Positions 1 to 5,940 are shown, counted from the first letter of the stretch. The stretch is DNA of 6,527 bases from Helicobacteraceae bacterium (GCA_031282285.1 JAITEA010000085.1:1-6527); one strand, 5' to 3'. The notes: a model not told the origin generated them from the sequence alone. A program made the numbers and translations.

Positions 1-75
1 AAACAGGGGAATAGTCGCGTTTGCGTGTAATAGCGAGATAAAAGGATTAAAGGCTCAAAGCGCGCGGTTTCTTTA

Positions 76-118
76 TCTTGCTAACTTTCTTACCCCAATG
101 GCGGCAAAGAAAGCAAGA
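76..118. repeat. Imperfect inverted repeat in gene-free left flank
   Basis: The arm CTTTCTT (85-91) pairs with AAGAAAG (107-113). Next to it, TCTTGCT (76-82) can pair with AGCAAGA (112-118), so the arms compete or leave a small bulge. The loop region is about 15 nt. The element lies in a stretch (1-340) with no convincing gene. A plus-strand frame is open from the left edge to a TGA at 152-154, but it ends in a Lys/Arg-rich run produced by the purine-rich arm and is not convincing as protein. Similar purine/pyrimidine inverted repeats occur as dispersed intergenic elements in many proteobacteria; membership in such a family here is inference. Confidence 0.4.
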
Positions 119-170
119 AAGAGAAAAGATAAGCGAGCGTTGATCGGAAGGTGAAGGTTTGGCAAGATGG

Positions 171-229
171 ATTCCCGCCTGCCTTCGCAGTGTACGCCCG
201 CAAGCGGGCTACTGCTCCGTCGCGGGAAT
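171..229. repeat. Cloverleaf-like palindromic element
   Basis: An outer stem ATTCCCGC (171-178) pairs perfectly with GCGGGAAT (222-229). It encloses two further hairpins: CTGC-CTTC-GCAG (179-190), and GCCCGC-AA-GCGGGC (196-209). The ATTCCC...GGGAAT termini resemble small dispersed repeats known from several bacteria, for example the dRS3 class of Neisseria, but kinship cannot be shown from one copy. It could be a REP/MITE-type repeat, a recombination target or an RNA processing signal. No transposase is nearby. Confidence 0.55.
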
Positions 230-276
230 GACGAGAGGCGAAATCGCAAGTTTAACAGCTTATGAAAGGTTTGAAA

Positions 277-294
277 CCCCCCTTGTCAGGGGGG
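277..294. repeat. C6/G6 hairpin
   Basis: Six C (277-282) and six G (289-294) form a perfect stem around a six-base TTGTCA loop. The sequence is followed by a purine-rich stretch and then a second C/G hairpin (315-328). There is no T tract on either strand, so a Rho-independent terminator is unlikely. It is best read as another module of the intergenic repeat mosaic in 1-340. Confidence 0.45.
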
Positions 295-314
295 AAGGGA
301 GAGAGTGACGGAAG

Positions 315-334
315 CCCCATTGTTGGGGGGGGGG
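315..334. repeat. Hairpin ending in a G10 homopolymer
   Basis: CCCCA (315-319) pairs with TGGGG (324-328) around a TTGT loop, and the G run continues to 334, giving ten G in a row (325-334). Homopolymeric G tracts of this length are slippage-prone and act as phase-variation switches in Campylobacter and Helicobacter. Here the tract sits in no convincing gene. If it does anything, it may affect expression of a neighbour, or simply be an unstable part of the repeat. Confidence 0.5.
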
Positions 335-356
335 AAGAGAACTCTAGATTCTGTCA

Positions 357-542
357 TCAATCTTTCGCGGCGGTTACGCCTGCGACGATACAAGCCCATA
401 CTGGTACAAATAGTAAAAGTCTGTGCGGCGCGCCTTCGCATAGCGGTAAGTCCCACTATTCCAACAGCGAGGATTACCGGATTAACGGCGCCGATCATAA
501 GCGATGCTACGCCAATCCCGAACGCTTAAGTTCCTTTTCCAA
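357..542 (-). pseudogene. Possible frame-disrupted small two-helix membrane protein gene
   Basis: A TTG codon (540-542) is preceded by a strong AGGAG at 6-nt spacing and opens a frame reading MEKELKRS, which soon hits a stop. The frame one base off carries from about 519 to 421 a clear hydrophobic helix (beginning GIGVASLMIGAVNPV) followed by a basic RRRAAQ turn. From 419 to 357 the original frame resumes with a second hydrophobic helix (LLLFVPVWACIVAGV) and ends TAAKD, then two stops. Joined, these pieces give a plausible 61-residue helical hairpin, and the two shifts compensate each other. It lies 123 bp downstream of pyrC on the same strand. It may be a decayed gene, two sequencing errors, or chance. 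The product family is not recognised. Confidence 0.3.
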
Positions 543-548
543 CGCTCT

Positions 549-553
549 CTCCT
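549..553 (-). promoter_or_regulatory. Ribosome binding site before the disrupted small ORF
   Basis: On the minus strand AGGAG, within a longer AAAAAGGAGAGAG run, sits 6 nt before a TTG codon at 540-542. This is the best sign that a translated gene once started here. No other start codon uses this site well. Confidence 0.35.
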
Positions 554-665
554 TTTTATCGCAGATTGCGCTATTGCGCTTAATAGGCGCCGCATATAAT
601 AAACGCAAAAGCTAAAGAGCCAATATATCCGCGAAAACGATTATTGCGGCGGGCGCCAAGCGCGA

Positions 666-1643
666 TCAGGCGAGCGACCAAGCGATCGTTTCGCCAGCAA
701 GCAGAGGGACTACGCCGCCGATTTCGTCTGGGACTATTGTCGGGCGTTTGATAAGCGTTACGATCTTTTCGGCGGGCGCTACGCCGTAGATACGCCGCGC
801 GTTGTCGCTTACGAAAGCCTGCAAAGCGCCAAGCGCCGAATGCGCCTCGAACAGCTCCGCGAGCGCGGGCAGCAAAACCGGCGCGGAGAATACGCCCGCC
901 GCGCCGCTTGCGCCCTCTTTGGCGGCTCTTAAATGCGGCGCGCTGTCCGATCCGAACGAAACCTTCGGATGCGCCGCGAACGCCAGCTTTCGCAACGCGC
1001 CGCGATCGGCGGCGGTTTTCACGATCGGTTTGCAAAACAGATGCGGGTTGAGCCTGCCGCCTAACAGATCGTCAAGCGTGTAGAGCAGGTGGTGAAGCGT
1101 GATCGTGGCGAATAGATTTTCGTATCTATCCAGCAGATTGACAAGCGCGATCGAGCTGATATGCTCCATTACGATCTTAAGGCGCGGGTATCGTTTTGCC
1201 AGATTCTCGTAAATGGGCGCGAACTGCGCCTCTCGCGCCAAAACCTCGCCGTTGGTTTCGCCGTGAACGCTCAATATCGCGCCGCGATCAGACATCGCGC
1301 CAAAGAGCCTATCGTAGCGATCTATATCGGTTACGCCGCTCTCCGCGCCCGTGGTAACGCCGATCGGATAGAGCTTTACGATCTTAACGCCCTCCAAATC
1401 TCGCGCCGCTAGCGCGGGGGTCAGATAGATCGCCGCAACCAGCTCGAACGGCTCGCCGCAATGCGCCAGAATGCGGGCTTTGTATGCGTTTGCCGCCTCG
1501 AGCGAAGCGATTGGCGGCGTAAGATTGGGCATCGCGATCGCGCCGGCAAACGCGCGCGCGCTGATAGGCGCGGCGGTTTTGAGCAGATCGCCGTCTCTAA
1601 GATGCAGATGCGCGTCAAACGGCGAAACAAGTTTGATCTCCAT
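666..1643 (-). CDS. pyrC: Dihydroorotase (class II, PyrC)
   Basis: This enzyme catalyses the reversible cyclisation of N-carbamoyl-L-aspartate to L-dihydroorotate, the third step of de novo pyrimidine synthesis, in the cytoplasm. The 325-aa product is slightly shorter than the E. coli enzyme (about 350 aa) and appears complete. The binuclear zinc site of the amidohydrolase family is visible: H12 and H14 in HLHLRDG, the carboxylated lysine K90 in KLYP, H127 in VHGE, H161 in MEHISS, and catalytic D233 in GSDSAPH. MPN at 38-40 matches the substrate-binding asparagine motif. The ATG at 1643 puts the HxHxR motif at the usual distance from the N-terminus and has AAGGG 9 nt upstream. The gene is divergent from the ATPase operon across a 164-bp spacer, and no other pyrimidine gene is seen. 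No clear terminator follows it. Identification is firm. Confidence 0.96.
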   Translation of the reverse strand: MEIKLVSPFDAHLHLRDGDLLKTAAPISARAFAGAIAMPNLTPPIASLEAANAYKARILAHCGEPFELVAAIYLTPALAARDLEGVKIVKLYPIGVTTGAESGVTDIDRYDRLFGAMSDRGAILSVHGETNGEVLAREAQFAPIYENLAKRYPRLKIVMEHISSIALVNLLDRYENLFATITLHHLLYTLDDLLGGRLNPHLFCKPIVKTAADRGALRKLAFAAHPKVSFGSDSAPHLRAAKEGASGAAGVFSAPVLLPALAELFEAHSALGALQAFVSDNARRIYGVAPAEKIVTLIKRPTIVPDEIGGVVPLLAGETIAWSLA

Positions 1644-1807
1644 CGCCTTATTCCCTTATAAAGTGCGCTAGTCTAACATTTATTTGGCGGGGCGCGCCTA
1701 TGCGGTAACGATAGCGATAATTGCCCGTTCGCCCAGACGCTCAACGCCCGTCTAAGCGTTAAACTACTATACTTCGCGGCTAAGGCGATTTTGATAACGG
1801 AGGCAAG
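1644..1807. promoter_or_regulatory. Divergent spacer between pyrC and the ATPase operon
   Basis: This 164-bp spacer should hold the promoters of both divergent units. For the operon, TACTAT/TATACT near 1765-1773 could be a -10 element, but no good -35 stands 16-18 bp upstream, so it is weak or activator-dependent. Just upstream are two overlapping dyads: AGACG (1735-1739) with CGTCT (1749-1753), and AACGC (1743-1747) with GCGTT (1756-1760). They could be an operator, for example for a metal sensor, but no known consensus is recognised. The operon's first gene has GGAGG at 1799-1803. On the pyrC side, TTTATA (minus strand, 1657-1662) is -10-like but lies very close to the start codon. Confidence 0.35.
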
Positions 1808-2095
1808 ATGAGCTTAACGGAAATTGAGCGGCTGAAGGAGTTGCTGCCGCTGCTTAGCGTCGCGCACCACATTCCCGGGCGCGTTCGGCTGAAGCTGAAC
1901 GGCAAAATCCCGTCGTGGGCGCTCGGGCTGGATATGCATATCAAGTCCGTCAAGGGAGTCGTCGGCGTAAGCGTAAATCCGTTTAGCGCCTCGGCGGTTA
2001 TCAACTACGATCAAAACGAGCTGTCGCCGTCGCTGTTCGAGGCGTTGTCCAGAGGCGATTACGAGCCGTTTTTAGAACGGGCAAGGAGTTTGTGA
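1808..2095 (+). CDS. Small HMA2-like (heavy-metal-associated-like) domain protein
   Basis: This 95-aa soluble protein resembles the HMA2-type domain found at or near certain P-type ATPases. Residues 14-30 carry the diagnostic HHIPGRVRLKL strand, residues 45-58 a KSVKGVVGVSVNP segment typical of the second helix and strand of a ferredoxin-like fold, and 62-70 a final strand (SAVINYD). There is no CxxC pair, so if it binds metal it must use other groups such as H20/H21; it may instead be a structural or docking domain. It heads the five-gene operon and overlaps the next gene by one base. In related systems this domain is often fused to the N-terminus of the ATPase, whereas here it is separate. 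The ATG follows GGAGG with a 4-nt gap. The family call rests on motif resemblance only. Confidence 0.7.
   Translation: MSLTEIERLKELLPLLSVAHHIPGRVRLKLNGKIPSWALGLDMHIKSVKGVVGVSVNPFSASAVINYDQNELSPSLFEALSRGDYEPFLERARSL
2083..2088 (+). promoter_or_regulatory. Ribosome binding site fixing the start of the second operon gene
   Basis: AAGGAG stands 6 nt before ATG 2095 but only 3 nt before the alternative GTG 2092. The spacing favours the ATG, giving a stop/start overlap TGATG with the upstream gene, typical of translational coupling. Confidence 0.6.
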
Positions 2096-2298
2096 TGTTT
2101 CAGTTTGTCGTAGGAGCGGCGCTTGGCGCGGCGGCGATCGCCGCGGCTAACAGCGTCGAGTTCAAACGGGCGGTCAATAAAAGCCGCCGCAAGATCAAAG
2201 AGAAAATCGAGTACGCCAAAGCCTACGCTTCGGCGATCGACGAGTGCGCCAAAGAGCGCATAAACAAGAGCAAAAAGAAGGCTGGCGGTGAAAAATAG
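2095..2298 (+). CDS. Small YtxH-like membrane-anchored protein
   Basis: This 67-aa protein has one N-terminal Ala/Gly-rich membrane segment (about residues 4-19, FVVGAALGAAAIAAA). It is followed by a strongly basic, probably helical tail from residue 23 to the end, with one Cys (C51, in DECAKE). The design, a short small-residue transmembrane helix plus a charged cytoplasmic helix, resembles YtxH-type proteins. It also recalls the small PacL partners of mycobacterial metal-efflux ATPases, but no sequence kinship is claimed. The start overlaps the upstream stop by one base and the 3' end overlaps the next gene by 11 bp. A role as scaffold or assembly partner of the ATPase is inference from position. 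A GTG three bases upstream is a possible alternative start. Confidence 0.7.
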   Translation: MFQFVVGAALGAAAIAAANSVEFKRAVNKSRRKIKEKIEYAKAYASAIDECAKERINKSKKKAGGEK

Positions 2299-2530
2299 CG
2301 TTTTGGCGGGCGCGGCGATTACGCACGCGCTGTTGTCGATCCGCGCGCGCAAAAAGCGGCTCGCGCCCAAAGTCGCGTACGCGGCGCAAGGCGCGATCGC
2401 GGTTTTCTGCGCGGCGGGCGCGATAGAGGCGCTGAGCGCCAAAAAAGCTCTTAAAGCGGCGGCGATCGCGGCGCTTGGCGGCGCGGCGATAGCGGCGTTA
2501 AACAAACTGGAGGATATCTATGGCGAATGA
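2288..2530 (+). CDS. Small Ala-rich membrane protein of unknown function
   Basis: This 80-aa product has up to three weakly hydrophobic Ala-rich segments (about 4-17, 30-49 and 55-71). They are separated by basic turns (RARKKR at 19-24, AKK at 51-53), and the protein ends in an acidic tail (KLEDIYGE). It starts with GTG; AGAAGG at 2276-2281, 6 nt upstream, supports that start. It overlaps both neighbours by 11 bp, which argues that the small gene is real and coupled. No family is recognised and the only Cys (C41) lies inside a predicted membrane helix. It is probably a membrane partner of the downstream ATPase or of the other small proteins; this is inferred only from context. Confidence 0.68.
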   Translation: MKNSVLAGAAITHALLSIRARKKRLAPKVAYAAQGAIAVFCAAGAIEALSAKKALKAAAIAALGGAAIAALNKLEDIYGE

Positions 2531-2804
2531 GAACGAAAACTCGGCGACAAACAACATAAGCTCCGCTCTGAACGATATAGCAAACGCGATCTTTGGCGGA
2601 TCGTCCAAAGAGCAGTTTATCAAAGGCGCGATCATCGGCGGCTTGGCGGCGTATCTGCTGACCAACAAAGCCGCGCAGGAGGCGATCTTCAAAACGGCGA
2701 TCCGCTTTGGCGCCTCGAGCGCGCAGCTCTTTGGCGAGATCAAAGATCGTTTCGAGGACGCGAAAGCCGAAGTAGAAGCCGAGCTGACCAAAGAGGAAAA
2801 ATGA
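2520..2804 (+). CDS. Small YtxH-like protein upstream of the ATPase
   Basis: This 94-aa protein has a polar Asn-rich N-terminus (1-18), one Gly/Ala-rich membrane segment (about 33-48, FIKGAIIGGLAAYLL), and an amphipathic charged helix (56-94) ending in an acidic EVEAELTKEEK tail. The layout fits the YtxH family of single-span proteins with a long cytoplasmic helix. GGAGG at 2509-2513, 6 nt before the ATG, makes the start secure. It overlaps the previous gene by 11 bp and the ATPase gene by 4 bp (ATGA), the closest coupling in the operon, so it is probably made in step with the pump. Function is unproven; a tether or chaperone-like subunit of the ATPase complex is a reasonable guess. Confidence 0.72.
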   Translation: MANENENSATNNISSALNDIANAIFGGSSKEQFIKGAIIGGLAAYLLTNKAAQEAIFKTAIRFGASSAQLFGEIKDRFEDAKAEVEAELTKEEK

Positions 2805-4681
2805 GCCTCTTCGCGCCCGAAGGCAAAGGCGCGATCGTTGGCGCGGCGCTCTCGCTCGCGCTGACGCCGCTGCTGCCCAAGCCGCTTAAGTTCGCCGTTA
2901 CGCTGGCGGTTTCGTTCGGCGCGATCAAGCGCGGCGTAAAGACGATCGCCAAAGAGGGCGTTACGAGCGAGACGATGGAAGCCGCGGCGATCGCCGTCTC
3001 GCTTTTGCGCGGCAACTACGCCGCGGCGAATACGACCAATCTGCTGATTGCGATCTCGCAGACGATAGAACACGCGATCGTGCGGCGAAGCGACGATCTG
3101 TTGCTCTCGCTCAGCGCGCCCTCAAGCGGGCTTGTCTGGGTCAAGCGCGACGGAGAGGAGATCAGGATAGGAGCCGACGAGGCGCGAACCGGCGATATAG
3201 TCGTGGCGTACGCCGGCGATGTGGTAGAGGCGGACGGCATAGTGCTAAGCGGAGCGGCGGCGGTGAACGAGGCGGCTATGACGGGCGAGTCGCTGGCGGT
3301 GCGAAAGGAGCGCGGAGCGCGGGTGTTAAGCGGCTCGATTGTCGAGGAGGGGCGCGTGGAGATATACGCCGAAGCGGTCGGAAGCGCCCGCGCCACGGCG
3401 AGAATCGCGCGCGTGGTAGCCGACGCGCTCAACTCCAGATCGCAGACGCAGTATCGCGCCAACAGGCTCGCCGATCGGCTTATCCCCTTTTCGCTCGCGC
3501 TAACGGGCGTTACCTCGCTGCTCACGCGCGATCTCGACAGGATCGAGGCGCTGCTGCAAACCGACTACTCCTGCGCTTTGCGGCTGACCGTCCCCGTGGT
3601 TTTCAAGGCGGCTATGTACCGCGCCGGCAAGGCGGGGCTGCTCACCAAATCCGCCGAATCGCTGGAGAAGCTGGCTAAAGCCGATACCTTTATTTTCGAC
3701 AAAACAGGCACGATCACAAACGGCGAGCTAGAGGTCGTCGAGATTGTCTCGCTTAACGCCGCGTGGAGCAAAGAGCAGATTCTCGCGCTCGCCGCGTCGA
3801 TCGAGGAGCATTACTTTCACCCGATCGCGCAGGCGATTGTCGAGGCGACAAGAAAAGAGGGCAACACGCGCCACTTTCAGCACACGGCGGTCGAGTTTAT
3901 CGCCGCGCACGGCGTGTTTGCCTTTGTCGAGGGCAAAAAGGTGGCGATCGGCTCCAGACACTTTCTCGAGGAGGACGAGCGGATCGACTTTGCGTCGGCG
4001 CGACCGATCGCCGCGAAAACGGCGAGAGCCAACCTTACGCCGCTCTATATAGGTTTTGACGGGACGCTACTTGGCGTGATTTGGCTCAAAGACGAGCCTC
4101 GAAAAGAGAGCAAAGCGGCGCTGGAGGCGTTAAGATCGCTGGGCGTGAAAAAGTGCGTGATGCTCACGGGCGATTCCAAAGCCAAAGCGCTGGCGCTGGC
4201 AAAGGAGCTTGGTTTCGACGAATGCCGCTACGAACTCAAGCCCGACGAGAAGGCGGCGATAGCCAAAGAGCTGCGCGCAAACGGCGATATATGCGCCTTT
4301 GTGGGCGACGGGATCAACGACGCGCCCGCGCTGCTTGCCGCCGATGTGGGCATAGCTATGCAAAAGGGCGCGGATATAGCCAAGATCAGCGCGGATATTA
4401 CGCTGCTCAAAGACGATATCTATCTGCTCGCGGCGGCTAAGTCGATCGCCGATCAGACTATCGATCGCGTCAATCGCGGTACAAGCGCGATGATCGCCGT
4501 TAATACCGCCATACTCTTTGGCGCGGCTTGCGGCGCGCTTACGCCCGTCGTTACGGGATTTCTGCACAACGGCTCCACGATCGCCACGCTCGCCCTTTCG
4601 TCGATAAAGGGCTTCAAACTGCCAACGCGCAAAGCCGCCCAAACGCCGCGCCGGTCGCCGCGCTCGCGGCGCGCTACTTAA
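2801..4681 (+). CDS. Heavy-metal (P1B-like) P-type ATPase without N-terminal metal-binding domain
   Basis: This is an ATP-driven cation pump of the inner membrane, 626 aa. Visible parts in order: hydrophobic N-terminal segments (about 10-25, 29-44 and 60-92); actuator domain with TGES (161-164); a membrane pair (about 228-241 and 255-275) containing SCALRLTVP, with C258 and P265 in the ion-binding helix; the phosphorylated Asp in DKTGT (D300); a nucleotide domain with HP (340-341); TGD (456-458); the hinge GDGINDAP (502-509); and two final helices (about 561-603) with LHNGST. All catalytic residues are present. It lacks the CPC/CPH motif of copper or zinc pumps and has no N-terminal HMA domain; an HMA2-like domain is encoded separately at the start of the operon. 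Transport direction and metal are unknown, though efflux is usual. The last 16 residues are unusually basic (R/K/P-rich), and the final five codons lie in a repeat shared with the downstream RCC1 genes. Confidence 0.92.
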   Translation: MSLFAPEGKGAIVGAALSLALTPLLPKPLKFAVTLAVSFGAIKRGVKTIAKEGVTSETMEAAAIAVSLLRGNYAAANTTNLLIAISQTIEHAIVRRSDDLLLSLSAPSSGLVWVKRDGEEIRIGADEARTGDIVVAYAGDVVEADGIVLSGAAAVNEAAMTGESLAVRKERGARVLSGSIVEEGRVEIYAEAVGSARATARIARVVADALNSRSQTQYRANRLADRLIPFSLALTGVTSLLTRDLDRIEALLQTDYSCALRLTVPVVFKAAMYRAGKAGLLTKSAESLEKLAKADTFIFDKTGTITNGELEVVEIVSLNAAWSKEQILALAASIEEHYFHPIAQAIVEATRKEGNTRHFQHTAVEFIAAHGVFAFVEGKKVAIGSRHFLEEDERIDFASARPIAAKTARANLTPLYIGFDGTLLGVIWLKDEPRKESKAALEALRSLGVKKCVMLTGDSKAKALALAKELGFDECRYELKPDEKAAIAKELRANGDICAFVGDGINDAPALLAADVGIAMQKGADIAKISADITLLKDDIYLLAAAKSIADQTIDRVNRGTSAMIAVNTAILFGAACGALTPVVTGFLHNGSTIATLALSSIKGFKLPTRKAAQTPRRSPRSRRAT

Positions 4682-4697
4682 TCGGAACTAGCGTAAA
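4664..4697. repeat. 34-bp direct repeat, copy 1 (spans two convergent stops)
   Basis: These 34 bases are identical to 5990-6023. The block contains the last five codons and stop of the ATPase (plus strand) and the last codons and stop of the first RCC1 gene (minus strand); the two genes overlap by 8 bp at 4674-4681. Because the identity extends about 10 bp past the RCC1 stop codon, it is not explained by protein-level repeat conservation. It looks like the edge of a duplicated segment. Confidence 0.85.
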
Positions 4698-5909
4698 GAC
4701 ATTACGATTGGTATCGCCTCCCAGCCCTAGCTGACCGTAATAGTTATATCCCGTCGCGTAAACTCTGCCGTTTTTGGCGAGCGCCAGAGAATAACTGTCT
4801 CCCGCGTCTATAGCGATAATCTTTTTGCCGTTAAGTGAAGTAACTTCGGAAAAAGTATTGCGATCGGTTCCGTCCCCGCTATCGCCTAGCCCAAGCTGAC
4901 CAACCCAATTACCTCCCGTCGCGTAAACTTTGCCGTCTTTGGAGAGCGCCAAAGAGTGGCTGTTGCCCGTTGCTATGGCGATAATATTTTTGCCCTTTAG
5001 CGAAGTAACTTCGGTAAAAGTATCGCGATTGGTTCCCTTGCCGCTATCGCCCAAACCGAGCTGACCATATTCGTTATCCCCCGCGGCGTAAACTCTGCCG
5101 TTTTTGGCAAGCGCCAGAGAATGCCACATTTTTGCGTCTATAGCGATAATATTTTTAGCGCTTAAACTCGCGATTTCGCTATAACCGCGGCGGTAGTCGT
5201 CGTCGCCCACGCCAAGCTGCCCGCGATTGTTGTTGCCCATTGCGTAAACCTTGCCGTCTTTGGCGATAACGAAGGAATCGCCAAAGCCAGTAGCTATAGC
5301 GACAATATTTTTACCGCTTAAGCTTTTAATTTCGGCAAAGCCGTTGAGACCGTCATCGCCTAAACCAAGCCAATCATATTCTTTATCTCCAGCCCCGTAA
5401 ACCTTGCCGTCGCTTGTCAGGACAAGAGAAAACTTGTCCGCGTTGGCGGCTATGGCGATAATCTTTTGACCGCTTAAACTTTTAACTTCGGCGAAAACGC
5501 AGCTATAGGCTTCCCCGTCGCTATCTCTCAAACCAAGCTGACCATAGTTGTTATCCCCCGCCGCGTAAACCTTGCCGTCTTTGGAGAGCGCCAGAGAACG
5601 CCAATAGTCCGTCAGTCCCGACGAAATAGCAATAATATTTTTGCCGTTAAGCGAAATTGCGTTTGTAAAACTATACGAATCGTCGCCGCTGTAGCCCCAA
5701 CCAAACTGACAGCCAAAGTTCGTAGCGTACACCTTGCCGTCTTTGGATACAACGAACGAATGATCAGAACCCGCGACGATAGCTTGAATCTTTATTTCGC
5801 CCGCATAGCCAATTAACGGCGCGGAAACAATCAGCGATAAAATAACCGCGTTTGCGACGGCTTTTAATCCGCGGGGCAAAGCCAACCTATCTAAGAGCGT
5901 TAAGCGCAT
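4674..5909 (-). CDS. Secreted RCC1-repeat beta-propeller protein
   Basis: This 411-aa protein begins with a signal peptide: basic n-region (MRLTLLDRLALPRGLK), hydrophobic core about 18-33, likely cut near A36/G37 (GYAG). Seven RCC1-type repeats of 50-58 residues follow, starting near residues 40, 90, 148, 200, 252, 307 and 362. Each has the pattern NIIAI..G..HSLALSKDGKVYAxGxNxYGQLGLGD. Seven repeats match the seven-bladed propeller of RCC1. The function is unknown; such proteins usually bind protein partners, and export suggests an envelope or extracellular role. The ATG at 5907-5909 has AAGGA 7 nt upstream and is preferred to a TTG at 5930. The last strand FTLVPIK is shared with the tandem paralog. 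Blades 1 and 3 are the most divergent. The gene looks more AT-rich than the ATPase gene and overlaps it by 8 bp. Confidence 0.88.
   Translation of the reverse strand: MRLTLLDRLALPRGLKAVANAVILSLIVSAPLIGYAGEIKIQAIVAGSDHSFVVSKDGKVYATNFGCQFGWGYSGDDSYSFTNAISLNGKNIIAISSGLTDYWRSLALSKDGKVYAAGDNNYGQLGLRDSDGEAYSCVFAEVKSLSGQKIIAIAANADKFSLVLTSDGKVYGAGDKEYDWLGLGDDGLNGFAEIKSLSGKNIVAIATGFGDSFVIAKDGKVYAMGNNNRGQLGVGDDDYRRGYSEIASLSAKNIIAIDAKMWHSLALAKNGRVYAAGDNEYGQLGLGDSGKGTNRDTFTEVTSLKGKNIIAIATGNSHSLALSKDGKVYATGGNWVGQLGLGDSGDGTDRNTFSEVTSLNGKKIIAIDAGDSYSLALAKNGRVYATGYNYYGQLGLGGDTNRNVFTLVPIK
4677..5792 (-). repeat. Seven tandem RCC1 coding repeats
   Basis: In-gene units of about 150-174 bp lie at 5643-5792, 5469-5642, 5313-5468, 5157-5312, 4992-5156, 4827-4991 and 4677-4826 (N- to C-terminal). 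A near-identical core reading GATAATATTTTTGCCG on the plus strand (encoding GKNIIAI on the minus) marks each unit boundary with small changes. The units towards the 3' end of the gene resemble each other most, as expected for ongoing repeat exchange. Confidence 0.85.
5041..5092. repeat. 52-bp block identical to 6361-6412
   Basis: All 52 bases match 6361-6412, including third codon positions, while the adjoining DNA differs. The block encodes the AAGDNEYGQLGLGDSG part of blade 5 of the first RCC1 protein and the equivalent part of the second. The two copies are 1320 bp apart. Identity at silent sites suggests recent gene conversion or duplication between the paralogs. Confidence 0.85.
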
Positions 5910-5916
5910 AACCCGA

Positions 5917-5921
5917 TCCTT
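5917..5921 (-). promoter_or_regulatory. Ribosome binding site fixing the start of the first RCC1 gene
   Basis: AAGGA on the minus strand lies 7 nt before ATG 5909. A TTG at 5930 is in frame but lies upstream of this site, so the ATG is the likely start, giving a classic signal peptide n-region. Confidence 0.6.
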
Positions 5922-5940
5922 TCCAGACAAAATCGCGGCT

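Noticed and set aside
2..154. Open plus-strand frame from the left edge, ending in a Lys/Arg-rich run
   Set aside because: It is short, its end is translated from the inverted repeat, and no domain is visible. A gene tail cannot be excluded without the sequence to the left.
595..600. Perfect TATAAT on the plus strand
   Set aside because: There is no suitable -35 at 16-18 bp and no plus-strand gene follows; pyrC lies on the opposite strand.
262..615. Plus-strand 117-codon open frame over the repeat mosaic
   Set aside because: It runs through two hairpins and the G10 tract, has a low-complexity start and no family resemblance, and the opposite strand offers a better (disrupted) membrane protein.
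580..1035. Long minus-strand frame inside pyrC
   Set aside because: It is a shadow of pyrC in another frame, with an Arg-rich composition typical of GC-rich antisense or out-of-frame reading.
4648..4672. GC-rich hairpin at the ATPase 3' end as a bidirectional terminator
   Set aside because: Stems such as CGCCGCG/CGCGGCG exist, but the loop would be only two bases and there is no T tract on either strand; it lies within coding sequence.
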